From Bacteroidota bacterium (lineage in GTDB: Bacteria; Bacteroidota; Bacteroidia; Bacteroidales; UBA12481): a stretch of DNA of 64,000 bases. Where the stretch lies: positions 1-64,000 of the forward strand of contig JABHCC010000142.1 in NCBI GenBank assembly GCA_018669475.1. Direction: 5' to 3'. The position numbers and the translations under genes were made by a program. Of this stretch, positions 1-7,847 are shown piece after piece; the stretch's first letter is position 1, and each line of letters begins with the position of its first letter. The notes beneath the pieces are model-generated. The model had not been told where the DNA came from, ran no database searches, and saw nothing but the letters and a program-made list of their open reading frames with translations.

Positions 1-131
1 CTCTAATAAACTACTCAGAATAATATATTCTGTTGTTAATTCTAGAATCCCTTGGGATCCTAATTATATTTGTGCAGATCCAAGAATGGCAACAAAAAAC
101 ATTGCATAAAACTTGTTTTAATCAGAGTATT

Positions 132-198
132 CCAACGACCAAGGACCAACGACCCTGGACATTCGGACCCCTGACCCCGGACTATGGACCCCGGACCC
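132..198. repeat. degenerate GACC/GGACC word repeat
   Basis: About 67 bases are made almost entirely of variants of short words such as CCAACGACC, AGGACC, TGACCCC and TATGGACCCC. The composition is GC-rich against AT-rich flanks. Similar arrays built from other words occur at 7771-7791, 11215-11272 and 51495-51512, all beside gene starts or between genes. Function is unknown; slippage-generated spacer DNA is the simplest explanation. Confidence 0.6.
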
Positions 199-250
199 AT
201 AAATTCCTCTTACAAATTTTTCTTACACAAATACAAACTAATTCGACTCT

Positions 251-266
251 AACTAAATTTTTAGTT
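251..266. promoter_or_regulatory. candidate operator of the BlaI-like repressor
   Basis: A perfect inverted repeat, AACTAAA-TT-TTTAGTT, lies 50 bases before the repressor start. BlaI/MecI repressors bind dyads in their own promoter region, so this is the natural candidate for autoregulation of the blaI-M56-tonB group. Its sequence is not the classical staphylococcal bla operator, so the assignment rests on symmetry and position only. Confidence 0.45.
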
Positions 267-316
267 GGATATCTAAATACTTCGTTTTATATTCGTAGTG
301 AGAAAAAATACAACTT

Positions 317-679
317 ATGCGTGAACTAACTAAAGCTGAAGAACAAATAATGCAGGTACTCTGGCAAAGGGGGCCTTCATTTGTAAAAGAAGTTATCGCT
401 CAGTTATCTGATCAAAAACCAGCATATAGTACGATATCCACCATTATCCGAATTCTACAGGAAAAAGGCTTTGTTGATCACAAGGCTTATGGTCCGACTC
501 ATCAATATTTTGCCCTGATATCCAAGGAAGAGTATTCTCATTTTACGATGAAAAAAATGTTGAATAATTACTTTGATGGCTCCTTGAAAGAAATGGTCAG
601 CTTCTTTTCTAAAAAGGAAGACCTGGATATTAGCGAGATGGAAGATATACTTGAAGTATTAAAGAAAATGAAAGGATAA
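317..679 (+). CDS. BlaI/MecI-family transcriptional repressor
   Basis: 120 residues, the usual size for the family. The N-terminal half (about residues 3-75) is a winged helix-turn-helix with the typical opening LTKAEEQIMQVLW and the recognition stretch YSTISTIIRILQEKGFV. The C-terminal half is helical and acidic, as expected of the dimerisation region. The gene lies three bases before an M56 peptidase gene, the classical BlaI/BlaR1 arrangement: the membrane peptidase senses a signal and triggers cleavage of the repressor. In Bacteroidota such pairs often control envelope functions rather than beta-lactamase, and no beta-lactamase is visible here. The dyad at 251-266 is a likely operator. Confidence 0.9.
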   Translation: MRELTKAEEQIMQVLWQRGPSFVKEVIAQLSDQKPAYSTISTIIRILQEKGFVDHKAYGPTHQYFALISKEEYSHFTMKKMLNNYFDGSLKEMVSFFSKKEDLDISEMEDILEVLKKMKG

Positions 680-682
680 AAC

Positions 683-1981
683 ATGGCTGAATTAATCAGA
701 TACCTACTCTTAGCCAACATCTTTTTATTGGCCACAAGTTTGTTTTTCAGATTGATATTAGCTCGTGAAAAATGGTTCAGGTTTAACAGATCAGTTCTAT
801 TGGGAGGAATGATTAGTGCATTGATTATCCCTTTGTTCCAACTTGACCTACTATCATCACCTGAGAAAGCTCTAATAATAATACCAGAGGTAATAAGCAC
901 ATTCCAGTTTGCAAAGCCTGATATTATTCTTCAGGAAATTCAAATCATTGGTACTGCGCCAAAGGTTTTTCCATGGATATCAATTATGCAGATAATTTAT
1001 CTCGGAGGAATCGTTTGTATGGGGATCTTTTTAGTGCATAAAATCACTAAAATAAATCATTTGCAGCGTTCTCTTCCTATGAAATGGATAAACAATTTGT
1101 TCGTTTCGCTTCTTCCTCAGGGCAATTCAGTATTTAGTTTTCTAGGGATTATCTATTTCCCAGTCCCATTTGAGAGAAATGACATTACAACAAAAATGAT
1201 TCTCAAGCATGAAAGAGTTCACATTGAACAAAAACACAGTTGGGATATTCTATTTATTGAAATAGTGAAGGTATTATTCTTTTATAACCCATCTGTGTAT
1301 AGTATAAAGAAGCATCTTGAATTGACTCATGAATACCTTGCAGATTCAGCCAGTGCAGGATCTGACAAAAAGAAGTATTCACTTGCACTTTTCAACACCT
1401 TTTTTCAGGTTCCTGGTCTAGCCCTCTCAAACGGTTTCAGACGGACAAGCACATTGAAGAGAAGATTTATCATGTTAGAATCAGCCTCGAATCCATGGGC
1501 AGGAATGAAGTATTCACTAATTCTCCCCCTTCTGATCGCATTTATTTACTTGTCGTCGCTAACAACAGTCAATGCACAATCAAAAATCGGGGAAGTGAAG
1601 ACCCAGAAAAACATCATCCAAACAGAAAACTCTGTTAAGCAGATGAATGCAGATAATGAGGAGAAAATATTCTTTATTGTTGAAGATATGCCAAGCTTCA
1701 ATGGAAAAGGAATTAAGTTCTTCAAAAAATGGGTTCAAGAAAGTCTGGTATATCCGGAGGAAGCAAAGCTGAAAATGCAGGATGGAACAGTAACAGCTGA
1801 ATTTATCATATCAATGGATGGCGAAGTAAAAAATATTCAAATCAAAAGTGGCGCTTATAAAATTCTAAATGATGAGGTCATCAGGGTATTAGAGTCCTCG
1901 CCGATATGGAAACCTGGAAAACAGAGAGGGAAACCTGTAAATATCAAAATAAAAATACCGGTACATTTCGTACTTAAATAA
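683..1981 (+). CDS. BlaR1-like M56 metallopeptidase with C-terminal TonB domain
   Basis: 432 residues. Hydrophobic segments near 5-26, 37-56, 101-121 and 276-298 would anchor the protein in the inner membrane. The zinc-binding motif is HERVH (H176-E177-x-x-H180), followed by LTHEYLADSAS, whose glutamate is probably the third ligand. After the last membrane segment comes a TonB C-terminal-like domain (about 330-432) starting at VEDMPSFNGKG. Three bases separate it from the repressor gene, so the two are co-transcribed and probably form a sensor-protease/repressor pair. The TonB-like domain takes the place of the penicillin-binding sensor of BlaR1, so the signal is probably not a beta-lactam. 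The specific substrate is unknown. Confidence 0.88.
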   Translation: MAELIRYLLLANIFLLATSLFFRLILAREKWFRFNRSVLLGGMISALIIPLFQLDLLSSPEKALIIIPEVISTFQFAKPDIILQEIQIIGTAPKVFPWISIMQIIYLGGIVCMGIFLVHKITKINHLQRSLPMKWINNLFVSLLPQGNSVFSFLGIIYFPVPFERNDITTKMILKHERVHIEQKHSWDILFIEIVKVLFFYNPSVYSIKKHLELTHEYLADSASAGSDKKKYSLALFNTFFQVPGLALSNGFRRTSTLKRRFIMLESASNPWAGMKYSLILPLLIAFIYLSSLTTVNAQSKIGEVKTQKNIIQTENSVKQMNADNEEKIFFIVEDMPSFNGKGIKFFKKWVQESLVYPEEAKLKMQDGTVTAEFIISMDGEVKNIQIKSGAYKILNDEVIRVLESSPIWKPGKQRGKPVNIKIKIPVHFVLK

Positions 1982-2005
1982 CTACTAATTAAATATTCAA
2001 ACATC

Positions 2006-2416
2006 ATGAAAGCAATTGTAAAAATTTTGTTACCTGGCATCGCCATGCTCTTATTTGCCAGTTCTGTGTCAACACTTCAAGCCCAGAACAAAAAAGAGAA
2101 TGTATTCACCGTAGTTGAGGATATGCCTCAGTTTCAAGGAGGAGACCTGGATAAATTTAAAACCTGGGTTACAAAGGAAGTTAAGTACCCCAAGGAGGCA
2201 ATGAAAAAAGGAATTAAGGGTAAAGTTTATGTGAGTTTTGTCATTGATGAGGCTGGTAAGGTAACTGATGTAGAAGTAAAAAAAGGAGCCGACAAGTTAC
2301 TAAATGATGAAGCTGTCAGAGCAATAAAAGCTTCTCCCAAATGGGTTCCAGGATCACAGCGAGGAAAGAAAGTTAGTGTTAAAATGGTTTTACCAGTCAT
2401 ATTCAATTTGTCCTAA
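2006..2416 (+). CDS. secreted stand-alone TonB C-terminal domain protein
   Basis: 136 residues: a cleavable-looking signal peptide (hydrophobic core 6-20, cleavage likely after STLQAQ), then one TonB C-terminal domain. The domain is strikingly like the tail of the preceding M56 peptidase: VEDMPQFQGG, YPKEA, KGADKLLNDE, SPKWVPGSQRGK and a closing P-V-x-F match in order. It has no Pro-rich spacer and no N-terminal membrane anchor, so it cannot span the periplasm like true TonB. It follows the peptidase gene by 24 bases and is probably in the same operon. A role as periplasmic partner or ligand of the M56 sensor is inference. Confidence 0.82.
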   Translation: MKAIVKILLPGIAMLLFASSVSTLQAQNKKENVFTVVEDMPQFQGGDLDKFKTWVTKEVKYPKEAMKKGIKGKVYVSFVIDEAGKVTDVEVKKGADKLLNDEAVRAIKASPKWVPGSQRGKKVSVKMVLPVIFNLS

Positions 2417-2467
2417 ATCCGGATACATAGGCTATATTTAGAATTAGAATTAGAATAGCTGAAAAAT

Positions 2468-2501
2468 AAAAAGAGGGTGCTCGTATGAGCACCCTCTTTT
2501 T
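2468..2501. terminator. bidirectional intrinsic terminator
   Basis: A perfect 15-bp stem (2468-2482 with 2487-2501) encloses a GTAT loop, with an A-run on the left and a T-run on the right. It sits between the convergent TonB-domain gene (+) and the OmpA/TPR lipoprotein gene (-) and would terminate both. Confidence 0.93.
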
Positions 2502-2520
2502 ATTTTATTGTAAGAATAAT

Positions 2521-4245
2521 CTATTTCACAATGCTCTGAAATTTGGAGTCAGCAAAATATTTTCCAAATTCAACATCGGTTTTTGCAAGACCTTTCAATT
2601 TTGGCATACCACTAACTGCAGCTTCAAGTGCTTTGTACATGTTATCAGCTTTCCCCTGACGGGCATATACAACAGCTTTTAGGTAATCTGTCATAACACA
2701 TGCCTCATCAACACAATTCAAAGTTTTCATCGCTTTGGCATTGTCGCCATTCAACATCTGAGCCAGGGCAGCATTAAATAAACACACTGATCCAAAATTA
2801 TTAACAGCCTGGGAATAATTTCCTTTATTAATATTTATTATACCCATATTATAGTCAACTTCTTTTCCAGCACCAGCAGCACTTCTAAATAGCCCCTCAG
2901 CCTTTTCAAAGTCTCCATCGATCAATGCTACAACACCCATGTTATTTAAAACAACAGGACTCTTACCATATAAAGTTGAAGCTTTTTCAATTGCTTTTTT
3001 TCCTTCGTCAAATTCACCAAGTTGAACATGTGTCATTCCGAGATCATTCCATGCTCTGAAGCAACCCGGGTATTTGTCTGTTGCAGCTTCATAAATTGCA
3101 TTCTGCTTCTTTACATCTTCTGTAAGTGTGGCAGCATAAAGCATCTCTTCAATACCTAAAACACCAGGATTATTTGCTGCTAATTGAGATATTTCTGAGT
3201 CAGATTTTCCAATAACATCTACATTAACTTCGAGTTTTGAACGACGTAGTTGAGGTAGAATTTCCTCAGTCAGCTCTGTAAAGGCAGCTGAAATATTTTT
3301 AATCTCTTTCTCACGTACAACCGGATCATTATACATTGACAGAACACGTAAGATCAGGTCTTTATCCTGAATTTTTGATTTACTTACCAATTCTTTGAAT
3401 CCTTCCCAGTCTTCAGCAGTACTTAAAAGGTTAAAGAAAGCATCCTTATCAGCATCAGCAATCTCAAGTTTCTTCAATTCAGCCTGAAAGAATTTCGTGG
3501 CTGTTTTTGAACGATTGTCAGCAAGTTTATCATTCCAGTCAAACTCTCCATCAGGAGAAGCAAAGGCAGAAACTTTTACTCCACGAATCTTATAATTATC
3601 TTTTGCGTTAGCTGCTTCAACTGCACTTTTCACTTCTTCAACATCAGCCGCTAGCTTTTCATTTTTAGAAACTGAAGCACTGTTAATTTTGTAATGGATA
3701 TCGGCTTCATAAGTCTCAGGAATTATTCTCTGAAAATTATCCTTAGCGACAATAGCCTGCGCTTCCCTGTTCACAAGAAGTGCGGGAGTTGACACAACCC
3801 CTTCGGCGACCTTAATTGGATCAAAAACTACAGCTTTTGAACCTTGAGAAGCTTCCAGTTTAACCTGCAGCTCAGAAAGACGCATTGCATCGGTATAAGG
3901 AATGCTACCCTTATATGTCAGCTTCCCTCCGGATTTAAAATTGATAACCTTGTTGTTTGCGGTAACCTTCTCACCCTGCAAGGTCACTGGCTTAAACTCT
4001 ATCACACCATCAGGCGTTTTTAAAACAGGAGTCGCAACAACAACTGCTTTCTTAGCAAAATATTTTTCAGGGAAACGTGCATCAATGCTCACGTCCACAG
4101 TGCCACCGTGCATTTCAACTACCTCTGGTGTAACATTGAATTTAATATTTGCTGCATTCTTCTTCATCTTGTTCAATCCACTGCAGCCAGAAAGGAGAAA
4201 TACAGCCACAATTGCAACAAGGATACTGGAGTTAAGTTTTTTCAT
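2521..4245 (-). CDS. OmpA-like/TPR lipoprotein
   Basis: 574 residues from the ATG at 4245; the longer open frame lacks a sensible signal peptide, whereas this start gives a lipoprotein signal ending LLSGC (Cys21). The N-terminal third is beta-rich and hydrophilic. The middle has an OmpA/MotB-like segment with ASPDGEFDWN and LADNRSKTATKFF, resembling peptidoglycan-binding loops. The C-terminal third has TPR-like helical pairs (AWNDLGMTHVQLGEFDEGKKAI, VVLNNMGVVALIDGDFEKA). The family is frequent in Bacteroidales and probably sits in the outer membrane contacting the cell wall; the exact role is unknown. Monocistronic between terminators, with a TAAATTTG -7 box at 4294-4301. Confidence 0.85.
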   Translation of the reverse strand: MKKLNSSILVAIVAVFLLSGCSGLNKMKKNAANIKFNVTPEVVEMHGGTVDVSIDARFPEKYFAKKAVVVATPVLKTPDGVIEFKPVTLQGEKVTANNKVINFKSGGKLTYKGSIPYTDAMRLSELQVKLEASQGSKAVVFDPIKVAEGVVSTPALLVNREAQAIVAKDNFQRIIPETYEADIHYKINSASVSKNEKLAADVEEVKSAVEAANAKDNYKIRGVKVSAFASPDGEFDWNDKLADNRSKTATKFFQAELKKLEIADADKDAFFNLLSTAEDWEGFKELVSKSKIQDKDLILRVLSMYNDPVVREKEIKNISAAFTELTEEILPQLRRSKLEVNVDVIGKSDSEISQLAANNPGVLGIEEMLYAATLTEDVKKQNAIYEAATDKYPGCFRAWNDLGMTHVQLGEFDEGKKAIEKASTLYGKSPVVLNNMGVVALIDGDFEKAEGLFRSAAGAGKEVDYNMGIININKGNYSQAVNNFGSVCLFNAALAQMLNGDNAKAMKTLNCVDEACVMTDYLKAVVYARQGKADNMYKALEAAVSGMPKLKGLAKTDVEFGKYFADSKFQSIVK

Positions 4246-4293
4246 AATAAACCCGTTTATTTGTTTTTTTATTCTGGTTTTTCGAAGTCTATG

Positions 4294-4301
4294 CAAATTT
4301 A
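4294..4301 (-). promoter_or_regulatory. Bacteroidota -7 box (TAAATTTG)
   Basis: Matches the Bacteroidota -7 consensus TAnnTTTG and is followed by C, about 50 bases before the lipoprotein start at 4245. No TTTG is found at the expected -33 spacing, so it is a moderate call. Confidence 0.45.
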
Positions 4302-4371
4302 GTACTATTTTCCTGAAAAAAAAGGTCAATTCTGAGCGTTAAAAAGGGGAAATGTATATATAACACTTTAT

Positions 4372-5037
4372 TCATCTCTCAATAGCAACTCGATTAATCC
4401 CAAGCGAATATGGTTGAGAAAACAGTATTGAGATTAATTCTTGATAATCATCATCATTCGACACAAAATCAGTTTTGCTAATATCCACCACAACAATACG
4501 CAAGTCAGGTTGTTGTCTGAAAAACTCAAAATACCCCTTCTGAATACTCAAAAGATATTCCTCGCTGATATCAGATTCAAATTTCCTGCCTCTTTTTCGG
4601 ATATTATTAAGGATATGATTTGTGTCTGCATGCAAATACACATACAAATCAGGTTTTGGCAAGGACTGGTATATTATGTGAAATATCTGTGAGTACAAGC
4701 CATATTCATCAGATGCAAGCGTATTCCCCGCAAAGATCAATGATTTCATAAAGTAATAATCCGCGATGGTGAAAGATGAGAACATATCTTTCGATTGCAA
4801 GTCATTCTTGAGCTGGTTGTATCGGTCAGCCAGAAATGACATTTCAACCTGAAATGCATATCTGTCCTGATCTTTATAAAACATTGGAAGAAAAGGATTA
4901 TCTGCGAATCTTTCCAGAATCAATTTTGCTCTGTAATCGTTTGATATCCTATTAGCGAGAGATGTTTTGCCTGCCCCGATATTACCTTCAACAACCACAA
5001 ATTGGTATGGACATGGATACTTTTCAGACAGGTTCAT
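4372..5037 (-). CDS. deoxynucleoside kinase (deoxyadenosine/deoxyguanosine kinase family)
   Basis: 221 residues, typical of the dNK family. The P-loop is GNIGAGKT (18-25), followed by ERFADNPFLPMFY, where the ERx motif interacts with the nucleoside, and AFQVEMSFLADRY. The lid region has RKRGRKFESDI with the expected arginines. It phosphorylates deoxynucleosides for dNTP salvage in the cytoplasm. Exact base preference cannot be read reliably. The gene lies downstream of pnp behind that gene's terminator and has no visible promoter of its own, so readthrough or a weak internal promoter is possible. Confidence 0.88.
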   Translation of the reverse strand: MNLSEKYPCPYQFVVVEGNIGAGKTSLANRISNDYRAKLILERFADNPFLPMFYKDQDRYAFQVEMSFLADRYNQLKNDLQSKDMFSSFTIADYYFMKSLIFAGNTLASDEYGLYSQIFHIIYQSLPKPDLYVYLHADTNHILNNIRKRGRKFESDISEEYLLSIQKGYFEFFRQQPDLRIVVVDISKTDFVSNDDDYQELISILFSQPYSLGINRVAIER

Positions 5038-5051
5038 GCAGTAAAGGTAAA

Positions 5052-5083
5052 AAAAAGAGGCGGTGAAATCACCGCCTCTTTTT
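5052..5083 (-). terminator. intrinsic terminator after pnp
   Basis: A perfect 14-bp stem (5052-5065 with 5070-5083) and an AAAT loop, with A/T runs on both sides, immediately downstream of the pnp stop codon on the minus strand. It separates pnp from the deoxynucleoside kinase gene. Confidence 0.9.
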
Positions 5084-5088
5084 AATAT

Positions 5089-7287
5089 CTATTCCCTTTC
5101 TCTTCGGGGATTATTAGGTCGATTTCCGGATGGCCGGCGATCAGATGATCCACCTCCCTGATTAGGATCACGGGGAGGCCTCTTCAACAAAGCTTTCCGG
5201 GATAACCTCAGCTTATTAGTTTTCTGATCAACTTCGATCAACTTAACCTCTATCTCTTCACCTTCCTTCAATACGTCTTCAACTTTCTCTATCCGCTTCC
5301 AGTCGATTTCTGAAATATGTAGCAGACCTTCTTTACCTGGTAGTATTTCTACAAAAGCACCAAATGGTACTATAGATTTAATTTTTCCTTTATAAATCCC
5401 ACCAACTTCTGGTACCGCAACAATTGAATTCACAATTTCAAGTGCAGCATCAATGGATGCCTTATCATTAGAAGATATTTCAACAATACCTTGTCCGTCA
5501 GCTTCTTCAATAGAAATAACTGTACTGGTCTCCGCCTGGATTTCTTGAATTATTTTTCCGCCTGGACCAATAACTGCTCCAATCATATCCTTTGGAATAA
5601 AGATTTTAACAATTCTCGGAACATGAGGTTTATAATCTTCCCTTGGTTCTGAGATTGTTTCCATCATCTTATCCATAATATGAAAACGACCATCACGTGC
5701 CTGTTCCAGCGCATTTTCGAGGATTTCATAAGACAAACCGTCAACTTTTATATCCATTTGACAAGCTGTAATACCATCTCTCGTACCAGTAACTTTAAAG
5801 TCCATATCACCCAAATGATCTTCATCACCCAAGATATCAGACAAAACAGAATATTTACCCTCCTCATTTATAACCAATCCCATCGCTATACCTGAAACTG
5901 GCTTTCTGATTTTTATTCCTGCATCCATCAGTGCCAGAGTTCCGGCACAAACGGTTGCCATAGAACTGGATCCGTTTGATTCAAGTATGTCTGAAACAAT
6001 CCTGATAACATATGGATTATCTTCTCCTTTTGGAATTACGGGCTTAAGTGCTCTCAGAGCCAGGTTACCATGACCAATTTCTCGTCGGCTGGTTCCACGC
6101 ATCGGACGTGCATCACCTGTTGAGAAAGGAGGAAAATTGTAATGCAGTAATAATCGATCTCTACCCTGAAGCATGACTTCGTCAATGATTTTCTCATCAA
6201 GTTTTGATCCAAGTGTCACTGTTGTCAGTGATTGAGTTTCACCCCGGGTGAAAATCGCAGAGCCATGAGCTGAAGGCAAATAATCTATCTCTGACCAAAT
6301 TGGTCTGATCTCATCAGACTTTCTTCCGTCAAGACGAATACCCTCAGCTAATAACAAGTTACGGGTAGCATCTTTCTCGACATCATGAAAATAACGCTTT
6401 GCCATTAAAATCACAGAATCTTCAAGCTCTTCACCTAAAGACTCGATGAATGAATCCCTAACCTCAGTCCAGGCTTCACTTCTCTCATGCTTGGTATTTT
6501 GAGATTTTGCAATCTCATATACTTTATCATAACAGGCTTTATGAATCTGATTTTTCAGATCTTCATCCTTTGGCTCATGATCATATTCTTTGAAACCGGT
6601 AATTCCCAGTTCAGCCCGTAAATCAAGCTGAGCCTGACACTGCTTCTTAATCTCTTCATGACCAAATTTGATAGCTTCAAGCATATCAGCTTCAGAAACC
6701 TCATCCATTTCTCCCTCAACCATGAGAATATTTTCAATGGTTGCACCAATGAGGATTTCCATATCAGCTATTTCAAGCTCATCTGATGTTGGATTGCTTT
6801 TCAATTTACCATCAACTCTTGCAACACGACATTCTGATATAGGTCCGCCAAAGGGAATATCAGTCAGAGTAAGAGCTGCAGATGCTGCCAAGCCAGCCAA
6901 AGCATCCGGACGAGCATCCATATCAGCTGAAAGCAAGCTTAAGGTAACAAATACCTCAGCATGAAAATCAGCTGGAAACAGTGGACGTAGTGCTCTGTCA
7001 ACCAGGCGGCATATTAATATTTCATTGTCACCAGGACGTGCTTCACGCTTGAGGAACCCTCCAGGGAATCGACCTGCTGCAGCAAATTTTTCTTTGTATT
7101 CTACACTTAAAGGCATAAAGTCTACATTCTCTTTAGCCTCTTTGGCCACACATACTGCAGCCAGAATTTTTGTTTTTCCCATGCTTACCACTACAGATCC
7201 ATCAGCCTGTTTGGCTAATTTGCCTGTCTCAATGGTAATTTCACGGCCATCACTTAATTGGATGGTCTTTTCATATAATTGATACAT
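5089..7287 (-). CDS. pnp: polynucleotide phosphorylase
   Basis: 732 residues, full length. Two RNase PH-like domains (roughly 5-215 and 315-550) flank an all-helical linker. [19 protein letters not shown] and SGNDILE-like/[18 protein letters not shown] belong to the catalytic halves, with D-x-x-x-x-D metal ligands around [16 protein letters not shown] domain ([12 protein letters not shown]) and an S1 domain ([14 protein letters not shown]) follow. The C-terminal tail is Arg/Pro/Gly-rich. It degrades RNA 3' to 5' phosphorolytically as a trimer and works with the degradosome. Located behind rpsO, the order conserved across bacteria; a hairpin lies between the two genes. Confidence 0.97.
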   Translation of the reverse strand: MYQLYEKTIQLSDGREITIETGKLAKQADGSVVVSMGKTKILAAVCVAKEAKENVDFMPLSVEYKEKFAAAGRFPGGFLKREARPGDNEILICRLVDRALRPLFPADFHAEVFVTLSLLSADMDARPDALAGLAASAALTLTDIPFGGPISECRVARVDGKLKSNPTSDELEIADMEILIGATIENILMVEGEMDEVSEADMLEAIKFGHEEIKKQCQAQLDLRAELGITGFKEYDHEPKDEDLKNQIHKACYDKVYEIAKSQNTKHERSEAWTEVRDSFIESLGEELEDSVILMAKRYFHDVEKDATRNLLLAEGIRLDGRKSDEIRPIWSEIDYLPSAHGSAIFTRGETQSLTTVTLGSKLDEKIIDEVMLQGRDRLLLHYNFPPFSTGDARPMRGTSRREIGHGNLALRALKPVIPKGEDNPYVIRIVSDILESNGSSSMATVCAGTLALMDAGIKIRKPVSGIAMGLVINEEGKYSVLSDILGDEDHLGDMDFKVTGTRDGITACQMDIKVDGLSYEILENALEQARDGRFHIMDKMMETISEPREDYKPHVPRIVKIFIPKDMIGAVIGPGGKIIQEIQAETSTVISIEEADGQGIVEISSNDKASIDAALEIVNSIVAVPEVGGIYKGKIKSIVPFGAFVEILPGKEGLLHISEIDWKRIEKVEDVLKEGEEIEVKLIEVDQKTNKLRLSRKALLKRPPRDPNQGGGSSDRRPSGNRPNNPRRERE

Positions 7288-7368
7288 TTCTTCTTGTTCC
7301 GAATAATAATTGGAATAATAATTTTTAAAAAAAAGTCGGGGGAATCAGGTTAGCAACCTGCCGGATAA

Positions 7369-7408
7369 ATTATAGAAAAAGGCAATTAACATTGCCCTTT
7401 TCTATAAT
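7369..7408 (-). terminator. hairpin between rpsO and pnp
   Basis: Imperfect inverted repeat: ATTATAGAAAA plus GGCAAT pairs with ATTGCC plus TTTTCTATAAT around a short loop, just after the rpsO stop. It could be an attenuating terminator or an RNA-processing site of the rpsO-pnp transcript; in Escherichia coli the equivalent intergenic region carries both. Confidence 0.65.
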
Positions 7409-7413
7409 CTGTG

Positions 7414-7683
7414 CTATTTACGTAGATTCAATGACTTAATGATAGTTCGATACCGCTCAATATCGCGGTCCTTAAGGTAATTCAGCAACCTTCTGCGCTT
7501 CCCTACTAACTTGATCAGGGCGCGTTGTGTACTGTAATCTTTTCTGTTCTCTTTTAAATGTTCTGTCAAATGAGCAATACGGTATGAAAATAAGGCAATC
7601 TGACCTTCTGCAGATCCGGTATCCTCATTAGACTTCCCGTACTTCTCGAAAAACTCTGTTTTCTTTTCCGCTGTTAAGTACAT
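7414..7683 (-). CDS. rpsO: 30S ribosomal protein S15
   Basis: 89 residues, the standard length. Family signatures are present: DTGSAEGQIALFSYRI, LTEHLKENRKDYSTQRAL and LVGKRRRLLNYLKDRD. It binds 16S rRNA and organises the platform of the small subunit. The ATG at 7683 gives the canonical N-terminus. A well-formed promoter lies about 50-80 bases upstream. First gene of the rpsO-pnp unit. Confidence 0.98.
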   Translation of the reverse strand: MYLTAEKKTEFFEKYGKSNEDTGSAEGQIALFSYRIAHLTEHLKENRKDYSTQRALIKLVGKRRRLLNYLKDRDIERYRTIIKSLNLRK

Positions 7684-7734
7684 TGTTTACTTAATTTTAC
7701 TTTTACAATTTTCTTATTCACTATAATTGAGCGG

Positions 7735-7765
7735 CAAAGGTACTAATAAGTAAGTGAAAAGACAA
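7735..7765 (-). promoter_or_regulatory. promoter of rpsO-pnp
   Basis: On the minus strand TTG (7763-7765), a 20-base spacer and TACCTTTG (7735-7742) match the Bacteroidota sigma-ABfr -33/-7 consensus TTTG-N19-21-TAnnTTTG. The predicted start gives a leader of about 45 bases before rpsO. The 15-base word GGCAAAGGTACTAAT over the -7 box recurs at 18295-18309 before purM. Confidence 0.75.
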
Positions 7766-7770
7766 GAAGC

Positions 7771-7791
7771 GGGAGTCGGGAATCGGGAATC
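7771..7791. repeat. GGGAATC triple tandem repeat
   Basis: Three 7-base units, GGGAGTC-GGGAATC-GGGAATC, sit just outside the rpsO promoter in the intergenic region before the divergent isomerase gene. Same style as the word arrays at 132-198 and 11215-11272. Confidence 0.7.
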
Positions 7792-7847
7792 GGACCTCCT
7801 TTTTTTTCTTGCTGAATAATATTAGATTTACCTTAAATGAGATCACT

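Larger units (their letters stand above)
1..316. other. leading stretch without a convincing gene
   Basis: No credible gene is visible before the BlaI-like gene. An open frame exists over most of the stretch, but it has no recognisable domain, runs through a low-complexity repeat and overlaps the repressor start. The stretch contains the short-word repeat at 132-198 and a perfect inverted repeat at 251-266 that is a plausible operator for the downstream genes. Nothing else is identifiable. Confidence 0.6.

Noticed and set aside
33-329. 98-codon open frame before the BlaI-like gene
   Set aside because: It runs through the GACC repeat, has no domain or signal, and overlaps the repressor start.
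2006-2416. Calling this gene tonB
   Set aside because: It has a cleavable signal, no membrane anchor and no Pro-rich spacer, so it is only a TonB C-terminal domain protein.
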